Shown here: positions 18,252 through 26,501 of the stretch, one piece after another
Layout of the letters: each line of letters begins with the position of its first letter
How positions within the stretch are numbered: the first letter of the stretch is position 1
Source of the DNA: Coprococcus sp. OM04-5BH
Lineage (GTDB): Bacteria > Bacillota > Clostridia > Lachnospirales > Lachnospiraceae
Reading direction: 5' to 3'
NCBI RefSeq assembly: GCF_003482105.1
Contig: NZ_QULM01000001.1
Coordinates: 930,001 to 994,000 of the forward strand
Length of the DNA: 64,000 bases
Made by a program: the position numbers and the translations under genes
The notes under the pieces: model-generated
Seen by the model: the letters and a program-made list of their open reading frames with translations, nothing else
What the model was told of the DNA's origin: nothing
Database searches by the model: none

Positions 18252-18296
18252 GGACACATGTGTCCGTTGACAGTCGATTATTCTTGGGGTTATACT
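18252..18296 (+). promoter_or_regulatory. Promoter and palindromic operator of the Y-polymerase gene
   Basis: GGACACATGTGTCC (18252-18265, perfect 14-bp palindrome) abuts -35 TTGACA (18267-18272); after an 18-bp spacer comes -10 TATACT (18291-18296). The arrangement suits repression by the divergent S24 protein. A half-site TGTCC recurs at 17380-17384, beyond the end of the repressor gene. Confidence 0.75.
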
Positions 18297-18378
18297 ATGC
18301 CCTGTAAGGAACATTACTCATATACTTGGACTAAAGGTTATGGTAGTGACAGATTAAATGCAGCAGGAGGTTATGCAG

Positions 18379-19629
18379 ATGGGAGACAGGGTAATACTTC
18401 ATTCAGATATCAACTGTTGCTATGCTTCGATTGAGCATCTGCATCATCCGGAGCTTGCAGGAAAGCCACTGGCAGTAGGCGGTGACCCGGAGGCAAGACA
18501 TGGGATTGTCTTAACAGCCGACTATATTGCCAAGAAGTACGGTGTGAAAACAGGAATGGCACTCTGGCAGGCAAAGCAGGTCTGTCCTGACATAACGTTT
18601 GTTTCACCAAGAATGGACTTATATCTTCGATTCTCAAGAATGGCACATGAGATATATGCAGAATATACGGACAGGCAGGAGCCATATGGAATTGATGAGT
18701 GCTGGCTTGATGTGACAGGGAGCAGCTCCCTTAAAGGGGATGGATTGCTCATTGCACAGGAAATCAGCAGGAGAATGAAGTCAGAGCTTGGCATCACAGT
18801 AAGTGTTGGTGTTTCTTTCAATAAGATATTTGCAAAGCTTGGTTCAGACTATAAGAAACCTGATGCAATCACAACTATGTATAAGAGTGAGTTTAAGCAG
18901 AAGGCATGGTCACTTCCGGTGGCAGATCTTCTATACGTTGGCAAAAGTACGAACAGAAAGCTTGCATTATTTGGTATTAAAACCATAGGTGATCTTGCAA
19001 GAGCAGATGAAGATGTGCTTAACAGTCACCTTGGAAAGATGGGCAGTATCTTATGGTCATTTGCGAATGGCTATGATGATTCACCTGTCAAGCTAGAGAA
19101 TACCCACGCTCCAATCAAATCGGTGGGAAACAGCACAACGACTCCAAAGGATTTAGTATGTGATGAGGATGTAAAGATTGTTCTTTATATTCTGGCTGAG
19201 AGTGTTGCAGCAAGACTTCGTGAGAATGGATTCCGGTGCAGAGTGGTTGAGATAAGTGTCAGGGATAATGAGTTATTCTCTTTTATTCGTCAGAAAAAGA
19301 TTGACCATGCAACGAATATCACCGGAGAGATAGCTGCATATGCTTATCAGATATTTAAGGAAAACTATAACTGGAGCAAGCCGATCCGCAGTGTTGGTGT
19401 CCGAGGTGCAGACTTAGTAACAGATAATTATTGGGAACAGATTGATTTGTTCTCAAGTGTGGAGAAGCGTGAAAAGCAGATGAAGATGGATTCAGCGGTG
19501 GATGAGATACGCAGAAGATTTGGATTTTACAGTATCCAGAGGGGACTCATGTACCGGGACAGGATTCTGTCGGCAGTCAATGCAAAAGAAGAACACACAG
19601 TACATCCACATGGGTACTTTTCAGGTTAG
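18379..19629 (+). CDS. Y-family DNA polymerase (DinB/UmuC type)
   Basis: 416 residues. Catalytic motifs: DIN in ILHSDINCCYASIE (residues 8-21), YGIDECWLDVTG with the DE pair (near 104), and SVGVSFNKIFAKLGSDYKKP. Little-finger domain follows and the C-terminus has QIDLFSS, a likely beta-clamp-binding motif. The enzyme would do translesion synthesis. AGGAGG at 18365-18370 fits ATG 18379 better than the ATG at 18358. Probably induced by DNA damage through the neighbouring S24 repressor. Mobile-element copies of this gene are common in Lachnospiraceae. Confidence 0.92.
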   Translation: MGDRVILHSDINCCYASIEHLHHPELAGKPLAVGGDPEARHGIVLTADYIAKKYGVKTGMALWQAKQVCPDITFVSPRMDLYLRFSRMAHEIYAEYTDRQEPYGIDECWLDVTGSSSLKGDGLLIAQEISRRMKSELGITVSVGVSFNKIFAKLGSDYKKPDAITTMYKSEFKQKAWSLPVADLLYVGKSTNRKLALFGIKTIGDLARADEDVLNSHLGKMGSILWSFANGYDDSPVKLENTHAPIKSVGNSTTTPKDLVCDEDVKIVLYILAESVAARLRENGFRCRVVEISVRDNELFSFIRQKKIDHATNITGEIAAYAYQIFKENYNWSKPIRSVGVRGADLVTDNYWEQIDLFSSVEKREKQMKMDSAVDEIRRRFGFYSIQRGLMYRDRILSAVNAKEEHTVHPHGYFSG

Positions 19630-19791
19630 CAACGAGAAGTGCCAGATAATCAAGGCACAGATGTGTTGTGCTTGCACATAAACATATGGGACTTGGTTAT
19701 CTGATACGGCGACTGCCGTGAGCGAAATGAAGCGAAGCGGAATTGAGCTGCACTACGAGTAGCGATAGAGTAAAAAAGAGGAAGGCGGAAC
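19630..19791 (+). promoter_or_regulatory. Spacer with a long imperfect hairpin
   Basis: CAGATAATCAAG (19653-19664) and CTTGGTTATCTG (19693-19704) can form a 12-bp stem with one G-T pair. No T-run, so more likely an mRNA structure than a terminator. No gene seen. Confidence 0.5.
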
Positions 19792-20034
19792 ATGAGCGAA
19801 GCAGCAAGAATTGATCTGGTAGACAGAGCACCATTGACGGAGAAGCAGCAGAATGTGTATGAAAGCATTATGCAATATCAGCGTGTGAATGGTTATGCAC
19901 CTACTATCAGGGAGATATGCAAGATGGTTGGGGTGGCATCGACTTCAAGTGTTTATGCACATCTGAAAATATTAGAAGAAAAAGGCTATATAGCAAGGAA
20001 GATGGATGCTTCCAGAGCAATAGCAATCTTGTAA
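19792..20034 (+). CDS. LexA-like DNA-binding domain protein lacking the peptidase
   Basis: 80 residues: LTEKQQNVYESIMQYQRVNG and YAPTIREICKMVGVASTSSV then YAHLKILEEKGYI, a LexA-type winged helix. The S24 dimerisation and self-cleavage domain is absent, and the protein stops normally after SRAIAIL, so this is not a visible frameshift. It follows the polymerase gene. It may bind LexA boxes without being cleavable. RBS GAGGAAGGCGG. Confidence 0.85.
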   Translation: MSEAARIDLVDRAPLTEKQQNVYESIMQYQRVNGYAPTIREICKMVGVASTSSVYAHLKILEEKGYIARKMDASRAIAIL

Positions 20035-20048
20035 GGAAGGTGATTACA

Positions 20049-20294
20049 TTGAGCAATAAGGTATATGTTGATGTACTTGCAGAGTTTTCAAAGGACGGAC
20101 TGCTCATTCCCAAAGAGATAACATGGGAAGATGGCAGAAAGTATGAGATTACACGAGTAAAAGACAAGCGCAGAGCAGCCAGTACAAGGGCTGGCGGCGT
20201 TGGAGAGCGTTATACCTGTGTGGTAAATGGAAAGGAAATATTCCTTTTCTATGAAGATAACAATATGTGGTTTATGGAAAGAGCCGGAGCCTGA
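20049..20294 (+). CDS. Conserved small protein of unknown function
   Basis: 81 residues from TTG at 20049, with GGAAGGTG 7 bases upstream. Sequence LSNKVYVDVLAEFSKDGLLI and PKEITWEDGRKYEITRVKDK followed by YTCVVNGKEIFLFYEDNNMWF. It is predicted to be mostly beta strand. It follows the LexA-like gene by 14 bp, and belongs to the same polymerase cassette. Function not recognised. Confidence 0.75.
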   Translation: MSNKVYVDVLAEFSKDGLLIPKEITWEDGRKYEITRVKDKRRAASTRAGGVGERYTCVVNGKEIFLFYEDNNMWFMERAGA

Positions 20295-20449
20295 TGTGAT
20301 TGTGTGCTGACAGCACAATTCATATCAGTTGGCTTTAGATCAGCAAAGCCGGGGAATGTGCAGACATTCATCGGAACTCCCGGCAAAAGGCTTGCAAAGG
20401 TGATTTCCCTTTCCTTTACGAGTACAGAATTGTAGATTGATGATTTTGT

Positions 20450-20680
20450 ATGAATAAGGAGCGAACTGAATTGAACAAAGAGTTAAAAGTTATAGATTTT
20501 TATTGTAAGAAGTGCAAAAAGAGTATGAAAGTTTCATACATGGTTACAGGTAACAGAAATTATCCGGTACTGCCGAGAGTAATGATGAAATGTCACCATT
20601 GTGGCAGAGTAATGACCTTGAAGAATTTCAAGGAAGGTGAACTGTTAGATAAAGTAGAGCAGGATAAGTATTATATCTGA
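20450..20680 (+). CDS. Small zinc-ribbon-like protein
   Basis: 76 residues with two CxxC pairs, CKKC (near residue 19) and CHHC (near 48), as in zinc ribbons. ATG at 20450 follows TAAGGAG only closely, so a downstream start such as TTG 20471 is possible. Function unknown. Confidence 0.65.
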   Translation: MNKERTELNKELKVIDFYCKKCKKSMKVSYMVTGNRNYPVLPRVMMKCHHCGRVMTLKNFKEGELLDKVEQDKYYI

Positions 20681-20764
20681 TACATACAGTCAGACATCAG
20701 ATGGTGCGGCAGATATTTGGTCGCAACAGGACAAGACAATTAAATTAGTGGTCATCATGATATG

Positions 20765-20878
20765 GGAGACACCTGCAATAAGCGTAAGCTGATGATACGC
20801 AAAGGTGCCATCCTAAGGACGCATGAAAAATTAGAAACCAGTTTGAGGACTGGGACTGTTTTTCATGTGTCCTTTTTT
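20765..20878 (+). ncRNA. Candidate structured RNA with terminator (weakly c-di-GMP-I-like)
   Basis: CACCT (20770-20774) pairs with AGGTG (20803-20807), enclosing TGCAA, a stem-loop AGC-GTAA-GCT with a GNRA-type loop, and ACGCAAAG. These fragments recall the core of the c-di-GMP-I (GEMM) riboswitch, but the tetraloop-receptor helix is not evident. It runs directly into a 16-bp terminator stem AAGGACGCATGAAAAA (20815-20830) with TTTTTCATGTGTCCTT (20859-20874) and T-run. It precedes the XRE gene at 20961, which an attenuator could control. Confidence 0.45.
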
Positions 20879-20960
20879 ATTTGCTGAAAATTACATATCT
20901 AGGGAGTTATTGTCCGCCCTCAAACGAGTTAACGGTAACAAGTTTGAAAGGATGGACGAT

Positions 20961-21272
20961 ATGAACAAGGAAATAAGAGAATATGATAAGAATGTACAAT
21001 TTGAAATAGGGCAGAGAATACAGGAAATGCGACTAGACAAAAATATGAAAAGCATTGAGTTGGCAACGGAATTGGGAATAACAAGGAACCAAATGTCACG
21101 GATTGAAAATGGTAGAGCAAATTGCACTATACAGCAGTTATATATAATGTCACAGATATTTGAGCACAGTATGGATTATATCATATCGGGCAAAAGGGGC
21201 AGACAGGAAAATAAGATAACATTTGCCCAGAGAGAGGCAATTGATAAAATGTTGAGGGCATTTGATAAATAA
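20961..21272 (+). CDS. XRE-family regulator
   Basis: 103 residues; HTH at residues 15-70 with KSIELATELGITRNQMSRIE and NGRANCTIQQLYIMSQIF. ATG 20961 preceded by GAAAGGATGG. It is a clear paralogue of the regulator at 22541 (same ELA..LGI.(K/R)NQMSRIE.G.ANCTI.QLY pattern), indicating a duplication inside this module. Confidence 0.83.
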   Translation: MNKEIREYDKNVQFEIGQRIQEMRLDKNMKSIELATELGITRNQMSRIENGRANCTIQQLYIMSQIFEHSMDYIISGKRGRQENKITFAQREAIDKMLRAFDK

Positions 21273-21401
21273 ACAGTACTTTGCATAAATATCTTTTCAT
21301 GCAAAAAATAGAAAGTTTTTGCTTTGATATGCAAATGTTGTGCAAAGATTTGACTACACGCAAAATCTATGGTATCCTTTGTGAAAGGAGGAAGCAAATT
21401 A

Positions 21402-22271
21402 ATGAAAAGAGATTTATCAATTCTATCAGAATATGTAAGAATAAGTACTCCGGATAAGGATAGATTGGCAGAATTAGTTGTGAGAGCAAAAGGTCCAGAG
21501 CTTAGTATGTCACAGTTCGCAAAAAAGTGTGAGGTTAATCCGTCTACGCTTTCAAGAATTGTAAACAAAAAAACAACGGGCAAAAATTCAGATGCTTTAA
21601 TATTTAATATTGCGGAGAATGCAGATCCAAATAGTGGAGTTACCTTTGAAATGCTTATGTCTGCTCATGGCATGAAAAAGCGTAATTTAAATGGAAAAGT
21701 GGATACAGAAGAATACAGAGCATTTGAAAAAAATGCAGCTGACTTAGTACTGTCGGAGATTATGAAGAGGGGGTATAAAGTTCAGGTCCCAATGACACCT
21801 CAGGTTTACAATGCTTTAAATTATCATTATAGACCTGATTGGGAAATTGCTACTGATGCCGTTACTTCTGATAACACTATGGGACAATGGCTATTTGAGT
21901 TTTGGACAATGCTCGGTACGGAACAGCAAGCCATTCGTAAACAGACAATAAAACTAAGACAGAAATTATTGATGGTTTTAGGACTATATTATATGGATGA
22001 AGTCAAAGCAGATAAATTATCGTTTGTGGTTTTTAATAGAAAATTCTATAAATTACTTAAAGATACCTTGGAGGGGATTTGTGTAAAACCATGGATTACA
22101 ATTATGCTATTTGATATGGAGCAAGCACAATTTATAGAAGAATTCACTTTTTTATCGCCTGATGGAAGTGTTCGTGATAGTAATATGAAAATTTCTATGA
22201 ATGAAGAATGCGATGATTATACAGACGATTTGTTTGAAGATATAAATGGTCGTAATCAATTTATGGATTAG
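21402..22271 (+). CDS. XRE-like regulator with long uncharacterised C-terminal domain
   Basis: 289 residues. N-terminal HTH near residues 25-65 (LSMSQFAKKCEVNPSTLSRIVNKK), then about 200 residues without a recognised domain containing PMTPQVYNALNYHYRPDWEI and an aspartate-rich end ECDDYTDDLFEDINGR. RBS AGGAGG is 10 bases upstream of ATG 21402. It stands between two paralogous XRE genes. A restriction-like or sensor role is possible but not supported. Confidence 0.8.
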   Translation: MKRDLSILSEYVRISTPDKDRLAELVVRAKGPELSMSQFAKKCEVNPSTLSRIVNKKTTGKNSDALIFNIAENADPNSGVTFEMLMSAHGMKKRNLNGKVDTEEYRAFEKNAADLVLSEIMKRGYKVQVPMTPQVYNALNYHYRPDWEIATDAVTSDNTMGQWLFEFWTMLGTEQQAIRKQTIKLRQKLLMVLGLYYMDEVKADKLSFVVFNRKFYKLLKDTLEGICVKPWITIMLFDMEQAQFIEEFTFLSPDGSVRDSNMKISMNEECDDYTDDLFEDINGRNQFMD

Positions 22272-22287
22272 TCTATAGGAGGTGCTT

Positions 22288-22437
22288 ATGGAAGAAGATA
22301 AAACAGTTTTATTATTTCGTCAGATACAGGCAGCAACTAAAAATGGTCATGATGCAGAAGTGCGCAGAGATAAAGATGGAAATTTTGTGGTTTATTCCGT
22401 AAAAAAACAGCGGGCAGATAAAATACAAGTTAAATAA
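22288..22437 (+). CDS. 49-residue protein of unknown function
   Basis: MEEDKTVLLFRQIQAATKNG then HDAEVRRDKDGNFVVYSVKK; charged, no membrane segment. Strong RBS AGGAGG at 22277-22282 and tight spacing after the preceding gene support it as real. DG-N-FVVYSVKK resembles short regulator-associated proteins of integrative elements, but no family is named with confidence. Confidence 0.7.
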   Translation: MEEDKTVLLFRQIQAATKNGHDAEVRRDKDGNFVVYSVKKQRADKIQVK

Positions 22438-22540
22438 TACATCAGCTGAATTGGCAGTTGATAAGGGCAAAAGGGAGCCGATATCGTTCAATATTTGAAT
22501 GATAGAGGCTCCTTATTTTTTTGTAAGGGAGGTGAGCAGA

Positions 22541-22894
22541 GTGATCCAAGAGATAAAAGAATATGATTCTGATACTTGTTCGAAAATTGGTATACGAATT
22601 CAAGATATACGAGAATCAAGACATATGAAAGCTATAGAGTTGGCAAGCTATCTTGGTATTGGTAAGAACCAAATGTCTCGAATTGAAAGTGGAAAAGCAA
22701 ATTGTACAATACCACAATTGTATTGTATTGCACAAATCTTGGATTGCTCTGCTGATTTTTTGTTGTTTGGAGAAGAACACATGAATTATTCGCCGGAGAT
22801 GGTGGAATTAGTAAACAATTTAAAAATGGTGACTGGAAGAATAGAGGGAGAAATTAAAAATAGTCTTTTAAAGACTACAAATCAGAAAAGATAG
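22541..22894 (+). CDS. XRE-family regulator, paralogue of the one at 20961
   Basis: 117 residues from GTG at 22541, chosen because GGGAGGTG lies 7 bases upstream. HTH KAIELASYLGIGKNQMSRIE and SGKANCTIPQLYCIAQIL. The C-terminal tail (ILDCSADFLLFGEEHMNY...) differs from its paralogue. Confidence 0.82.
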   Translation: MIQEIKEYDSDTCSKIGIRIQDIRESRHMKAIELASYLGIGKNQMSRIESGKANCTIPQLYCIAQILDCSADFLLFGEEHMNYSPEMVELVNNLKMVTGRIEGEIKNSLLKTTNQKR

Positions 22895-23016
22895 TCTTTA
22901 GAGTGGGCGCATAGGTTTTCTTAATAGAGTACCATAAACATGTGCTAAGGAACAGCACACCACGAGAGTGGAGGCGCCAAAACTCTCCAATACGAAATCG
23001 TAAAGGAGATAACAAA

Positions 23017-23424
23017 ATGAATAAAAGAGATTTTAACGTAGTGGGAAACGAAGGTACAGATAATCAGGAGCTTGCTAAGGGAATTGCATTTATAAAGTCC
23101 CGCAGAGCAGAACTCAATGTAGTCCAGATGGTCGAGAATATGCGTGATCAGGCAATGCCTAACGGAGTAATAATTAACGATGCATATTGTGACCGCTCGA
23201 TAACAAGAGACTATGACAGAGAAGCACTGAATGCTTTCTTTGCAACACTTAAAGAGGAAGATTTTGAGGTTGTAGTAGTCAGAAGCCTGAATGAGATCAC
23301 CGATGACATTTATGATTTGGAAGAATTTGTTAAGACCATCACAGATATGGGCATATGGCTCTATTCTCTTGAAGTCGGTCCGGTGCCAATTATTGTATCT
23401 CATGCAGAGGACTTTGGATGCTAA
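23017..23424 (+). CDS. Resolvase-fold protein without the catalytic serine
   Basis: 135 residues, start after AAAGGAGATAACAAA. The middle part (ALNAFFATLKEEDFEVVVVR then SLNEITDDIYDLEEFVKTIT and DMGIWLYSLEVG) follows the resolvase pattern 'DxVVVxxLDRLxRxxxDLxxLxxxLxxxGVxLxSL'. There is no YxRVS serine motif and no DNA-binding tail. It may be an inactive relative acting as a partner or regulator. Assignment rests on pattern only. Confidence 0.55.
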   Translation: MNKRDFNVVGNEGTDNQELAKGIAFIKSRRAELNVVQMVENMRDQAMPNGVIINDAYCDRSITRDYDREALNAFFATLKEEDFEVVVVRSLNEITDDIYDLEEFVKTITDMGIWLYSLEVGPVPIIVSHAEDFGC

Positions 23425-23639
23425 CGGAGTTCTTTGGTAGAGCGACAACAGAAAATCATTCCGGTCGGGACAAACAAGTCCCGGCTGTGAAGGATTGCAG
23501 ATTTACACAGACTGCATTCGGAACAGTTGTACATGATTCAAGTGGGAAGTGGCTTGGTCAGTATGAGACAGAAGATGCAGCTGTAGAGATGTTAAGAGAA
23601 ATGGCAAAGGTCGATGGAGGATATAGCGATGAAATATGA
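23418..23639 (+). CDS. Small protein overlapping the resolvase-fold gene
   Basis: 73 residues; ATG overlaps the previous stop (ATGCTAA), suggesting translational coupling. Sequence VKDCRFTQTAFGTVVHDSSG then KWLGQYETEDAAVEMLREMA. No family recognised. Confidence 0.6.
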   Translation: MLTEFFGRATTENHSGRDKQVPAVKDCRFTQTAFGTVVHDSSGKWLGQYETEDAAVEMLREMAKVDGGYSDEI

Positions 23640-23955
23640 TGGTTATGTAGTTGGACCGATACTCCGTAAGCTGCGTGAAGATAGAGGGTATTCCTTGACA
23701 CGGTTATCAGAAGTAACAGGATTAAGCGTTTCCACATTGATTCAGATGGAACAGGGTGGAAGAAATCTCAGTATGAAAAGTCTTTATGTGTTAATGGAAC
23801 TTTATAAAGTTGATGCAAATACAATTCTTGGGATAAATAAACGGGAGGATTGTAAATCCATCGATACAAGGCTTGCCAAAATGGAAAAAGAGAAGCGAGC
23901 GTATTTTACAGCTTCCTTTCTCTTTATGCTGGAAAATGCGGAAGCGATAGTTTAG
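23629..23955 (+). CDS. XRE-family regulator
   Basis: 108 residues. HTH LRKLREDRGYSLTRLSEVTG then LSVSTLIQMEQGGRNLSMKS. GGAGG at 23616-23620 selects ATG 23629; the start overlaps the end of the previous gene by 11 bases. C-terminal KMEKEKRAYFTASFLFMLEN may be a short helix for oligomerisation. Confidence 0.83.
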   Translation: MKYDGYVVGPILRKLREDRGYSLTRLSEVTGLSVSTLIQMEQGGRNLSMKSLYVLMELYKVDANTILGINKREDCKSIDTRLAKMEKEKRAYFTASFLFMLENAEAIV

Positions 23956-23966
23956 GAGATGAATGT

Positions 23967-24350
23967 ATGGCAAATAAAAACAAAGTAATTCGTAAGACAA
24001 TAGAATGCATAGAGTATTTATCAGTCGAAGCACCACTTAGGAAAGTAGATTATCTGGAAGATAAGCAGAGCAAATATATCCATGAGTATGTGAAAAACAA
24101 GGAGTATTGCATTGTTGGAACAATGAGAAGACATGGATTTTCTCAAAGAGATGTTGACAGGCAATGGAGCGATATTGTGGATAAAATCCGAAGAAAAAAG
24201 GTTGATGGTGTAGTAATTGCCAATATGGCAGCAGTATCAGTCAATCTTCTGGATGCGTATGTGAAGGTTTGTGAAGTTGTAGAGGCTGGAGGCATAATCG
24301 TCACAGTGGATGAGGGTAGACTTGGACTGAATATTAAGGAGGCGTTCTGA
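23967..24350 (+). CDS. Second resolvase-like protein without catalytic motif
   Basis: 127 residues. HEYVKNKEYCIVGTMRRHGF ... RRKKVDGVVIANMAAVSVNL followed by EVVEAGGIIVTVDEG resembles the second half of a resolvase catalytic domain (DGVVVxxxxRLSR...VxAGGxxVxSxxEG) but lacks the serine and the arginines. Its stop overlaps the start of the MazF-like gene (TGATG), so the two are probably translated together. Confidence 0.55.
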   Translation: MANKNKVIRKTIECIEYLSVEAPLRKVDYLEDKQSKYIHEYVKNKEYCIVGTMRRHGFSQRDVDRQWSDIVDKIRRKKVDGVVIANMAAVSVNLLDAYVKVCEVVEAGGIIVTVDEGRLGLNIKEAF

Positions 24351-24781
24351 TGAAAAGAAGATATGAGAAATATAGAAAATATGATGTTGTATATGCCGAT
24401 TTTGGAAATAATCCGCATGGAGTTCAAAGCGGTATCAGACCGGGAGTAATAGTTTCGTGCGATAGAAGTAACCATGAGTATGCACCACAGGTATGCATTG
24501 TCCCATTAAGCACGAAACTTAAAGACAATCCTGTGCATGTAAAACTTAATCCAGAAGATGTAAAGGGATATAAACTGAAAGCGAAGTCGGATTTTATACC
24601 AGAAGACATGCAGACTGTTTCTAAAGGGAAGATCAGAGGAAAAACAGGTTATATTCCGAAAGATTCACCGGTGCGTGATAATATAGACAGAAGTTTGATA
24701 TTACAGTTGGATCTTTTATCTGCAGCAAGGAAAATGATTATGGAGGAAGTAGAAAATGGATGTGAAAACGAGGAAAACTAA
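24350..24781 (+). CDS. MazF/PemK-family protein
   Basis: 143 residues. KYDVVYADFGNNPHGVQSGI and RPGVIVS match the MazF SH3-like N-terminal part, followed by VCIVPLSTK and IPEDMQTVSKGKI with the conserved Q and acid residues of this family. Members are sequence-specific endoribonuclease toxins; this one is longer at the C-terminus than typical. No MazE-like antitoxin is adjacent; the gene just upstream (coupled by a one-base stop/start overlap) is the only candidate partner. Confidence 0.8.
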   Translation: MKRRYEKYRKYDVVYADFGNNPHGVQSGIRPGVIVSCDRSNHEYAPQVCIVPLSTKLKDNPVHVKLNPEDVKGYKLKAKSDFIPEDMQTVSKGKIRGKTGYIPKDSPVRDNIDRSLILQLDLLSAARKMIMEEVENGCENEEN

Positions 24782-24968
24782 TAATAAAAGATTTGTCCGT
24801 TATTCAGAAGGTGCTGAGATGTATTCAATGGGAAAGACAAAATTTCAGGAATTAGCTAAGGATGCGAAAGCCTGTTATAAGGTCAATCAGTTGGTACTGG
24901 TGAATTTAGACATTTTGGACGCTTATCTGGAGACATTCCGTATAACAGATGAAGATTTCTATAAGTAA
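24756..24968 (+). CDS. DUF6462-like protein, probable excisionase
   Basis: 70 residues: RFVRYSEGAEMYSMGKTKFQ then ELAKDAKACYKVNQLVLVNL. The pattern 'YSEGAxxYSMGxxxFxxLAKDAxAxYKV' is of the small helix-turn-helix proteins that precede integrases in Lachnospiraceae elements and act as Xis. RBS GGAGG 8-12 bases upstream; overlaps the MazF-like gene by 26 bases. Confidence 0.75.
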   Translation: MDVKTRKTNNKRFVRYSEGAEMYSMGKTKFQELAKDAKACYKVNQLVLVNLDILDAYLETFRITDEDFYK

Positions 24969-25056
24969 ATTCAAAGATATGTGGAGAAACTTGCATGAAT
25001 ACACTTGACTTATTGGCAGACAAAAAGTATAATATCTATATGAGGAGGTGCATAGG

Positions 25057-25227
25057 ATGGCAAAGATGGGAAGACCTAAGAGTGAAAAGCCGTTAGATAA
25101 AAGAGTTACTATAAGGCTTAATGAAGAGGAATTTACTATTTTAGTCGAGTATGCGCAGAATCATGATATTACAGTAACGCAAGCTGTTAAGTCATGTATT
25201 CAGGAGAAAATCCTGAATAGGTGTTAG
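25057..25227 (+). CDS. Ribbon-helix-helix (CopG-like) protein
   Basis: 56 residues: MGRPKSEKPLDKRVTIRLNE then EEFTILVEYAQNHDITVTQA. Beta strand KRVTIRLNE followed by two helices is the RHH fold. RBS GAGGAGG 8 bases upstream. It ends 38 bp before the integrase start and may regulate it. Confidence 0.82.
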   Translation: MAKMGRPKSEKPLDKRVTIRLNEEEFTILVEYAQNHDITVTQAVKSCIQEKILNRC

Positions 25228-25265
25228 GTGCAAAGGACTCCTTCATATTAGAAAGGAGGAGTACA

Positions 25266-26501
25266 TTGGCAACAAGAAAGGATGGAAAAGGAAGAGCCTT
25301 GAGAAAAGGCGAACACTATCGAAAAAGTGATGGGAGATATTCCTATTCATATAACGATGTGTTTGGAAATCGAAAATTCATATACTCAAATAATCTTGCA
25401 AAATTAAGAGAACGTGAAGAACAGTTAGTAAGGGATCAGCTGGATGGATTAGATGTATATGTAGCAGGAAGTGCAGATTTGAATTTTGTATTTGACCGCT
25501 ATATTTCGACGAAATCTGAGCTGAGAAGCACTACTCGTTCAAACTATCTTTACACATGGAATCATTTCATTAGAGATGGATTCGGTAAGAAGAAAATTGG
25601 AGATATAAAATATTCAGATGTTTTGTATTTCTACAACTATCTTATAACTGAGAAGAAATTGCAGATTAGTTCGATAGAAAGTATAAATACGGTGTTACAT
25701 CCTACATTTCAGTTGGCTGTTAGGGATGATATAATAAGAAAAAATCCTACCGATGGAGCGTATGCTGAAATAAAGAAGCGAAATGGCGGAACTAAAAAAA
25801 CAAGGCACGCTTTAAGCGTAGAGCAGCAGAGGTCATTTATGAATTATGTTGCTGATAGTCCTATCTTTTACACATGGTATCCGTTATTCGCATTTCTATT
25901 AGGAACTGGATGTCGAATTGGAGAAGCAATTGGCTTAAGATGGGATGATGTAAATCTTGAGAATCGAACGATTGATATTAACCATAGTTTGACATATTAT
26001 CCAAGGCAAGAAAAAACTTATGTATGTGAGTTTCGAGTATCATTGCCCAAAACCGAGGCAGGAAAAAGAGTCATTCCGATGATGGAACCTATATATAATA
26101 TTTTAAAATCGGAATACGAAAGACAGCAGGAAGAAGGCTTCTGCGATACAGTAGTTGATGGCATGACGAACTTCATCTTTACTAACCGATTTGGTAATCC
26201 ACATAATCCAGCATCAATCAATAGAGCTATTAAGAGAATTGTGGATGCTCATAATGCTGAAGAGGAAGTAGAAGCAAAGAAGGAAAAGCGTAAGCCTATT
26301 ATGTTACCAAGATTTTCATGTCATATATTCAGACACACTTTTGCTTCAAGAATATGTGAGAATGAGACGAATGTCAAAATTATTCAGCAGTTAATGGGAC
26401 ACGCAGATGTATCGACAACCATGAATATTTACGCAGAAGTAAATGCAGAAAGCACCAGAGAATCTATTGAGAATCTGGCAAAAAATTTAGATGTTTTTTA
26501 G
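25266..26501 (+). CDS. int: Tyrosine integrase of the second element
   Basis: 411 residues from TTG at 25266, chosen for the AGGAGG 6 bases upstream. N-terminal arm-type domain (KGRALRKGEHYRKSDGRYSY), then catalytic R in GTGCRIGEAIGL, K in LPKTEAGKR, HIFRHTF box and Y in MNIYAEV. Related to the integrase at 38342 in the C-terminal half. As last gene of its module it probably marks one end; the attachment site should lie in 26502-26840 but I could not identify a duplicated core. Confidence 0.93.
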   Translation: MATRKDGKGRALRKGEHYRKSDGRYSYSYNDVFGNRKFIYSNNLAKLREREEQLVRDQLDGLDVYVAGSADLNFVFDRYISTKSELRSTTRSNYLYTWNHFIRDGFGKKKIGDIKYSDVLYFYNYLITEKKLQISSIESINTVLHPTFQLAVRDDIIRKNPTDGAYAEIKKRNGGTKKTRHALSVEQQRSFMNYVADSPIFYTWYPLFAFLLGTGCRIGEAIGLRWDDVNLENRTIDINHSLTYYPRQEKTYVCEFRVSLPKTEAGKRVIPMMEPIYNILKSEYERQQEEGFCDTVVDGMTNFIFTNRFGNPHNPASINRAIKRIVDAHNAEEEVEAKKEKRKPIMLPRFSCHIFRHTFASRICENETNVKIIQQLMGHADVSTTMNIYAEVNAESTRESIENLAKNLDVF

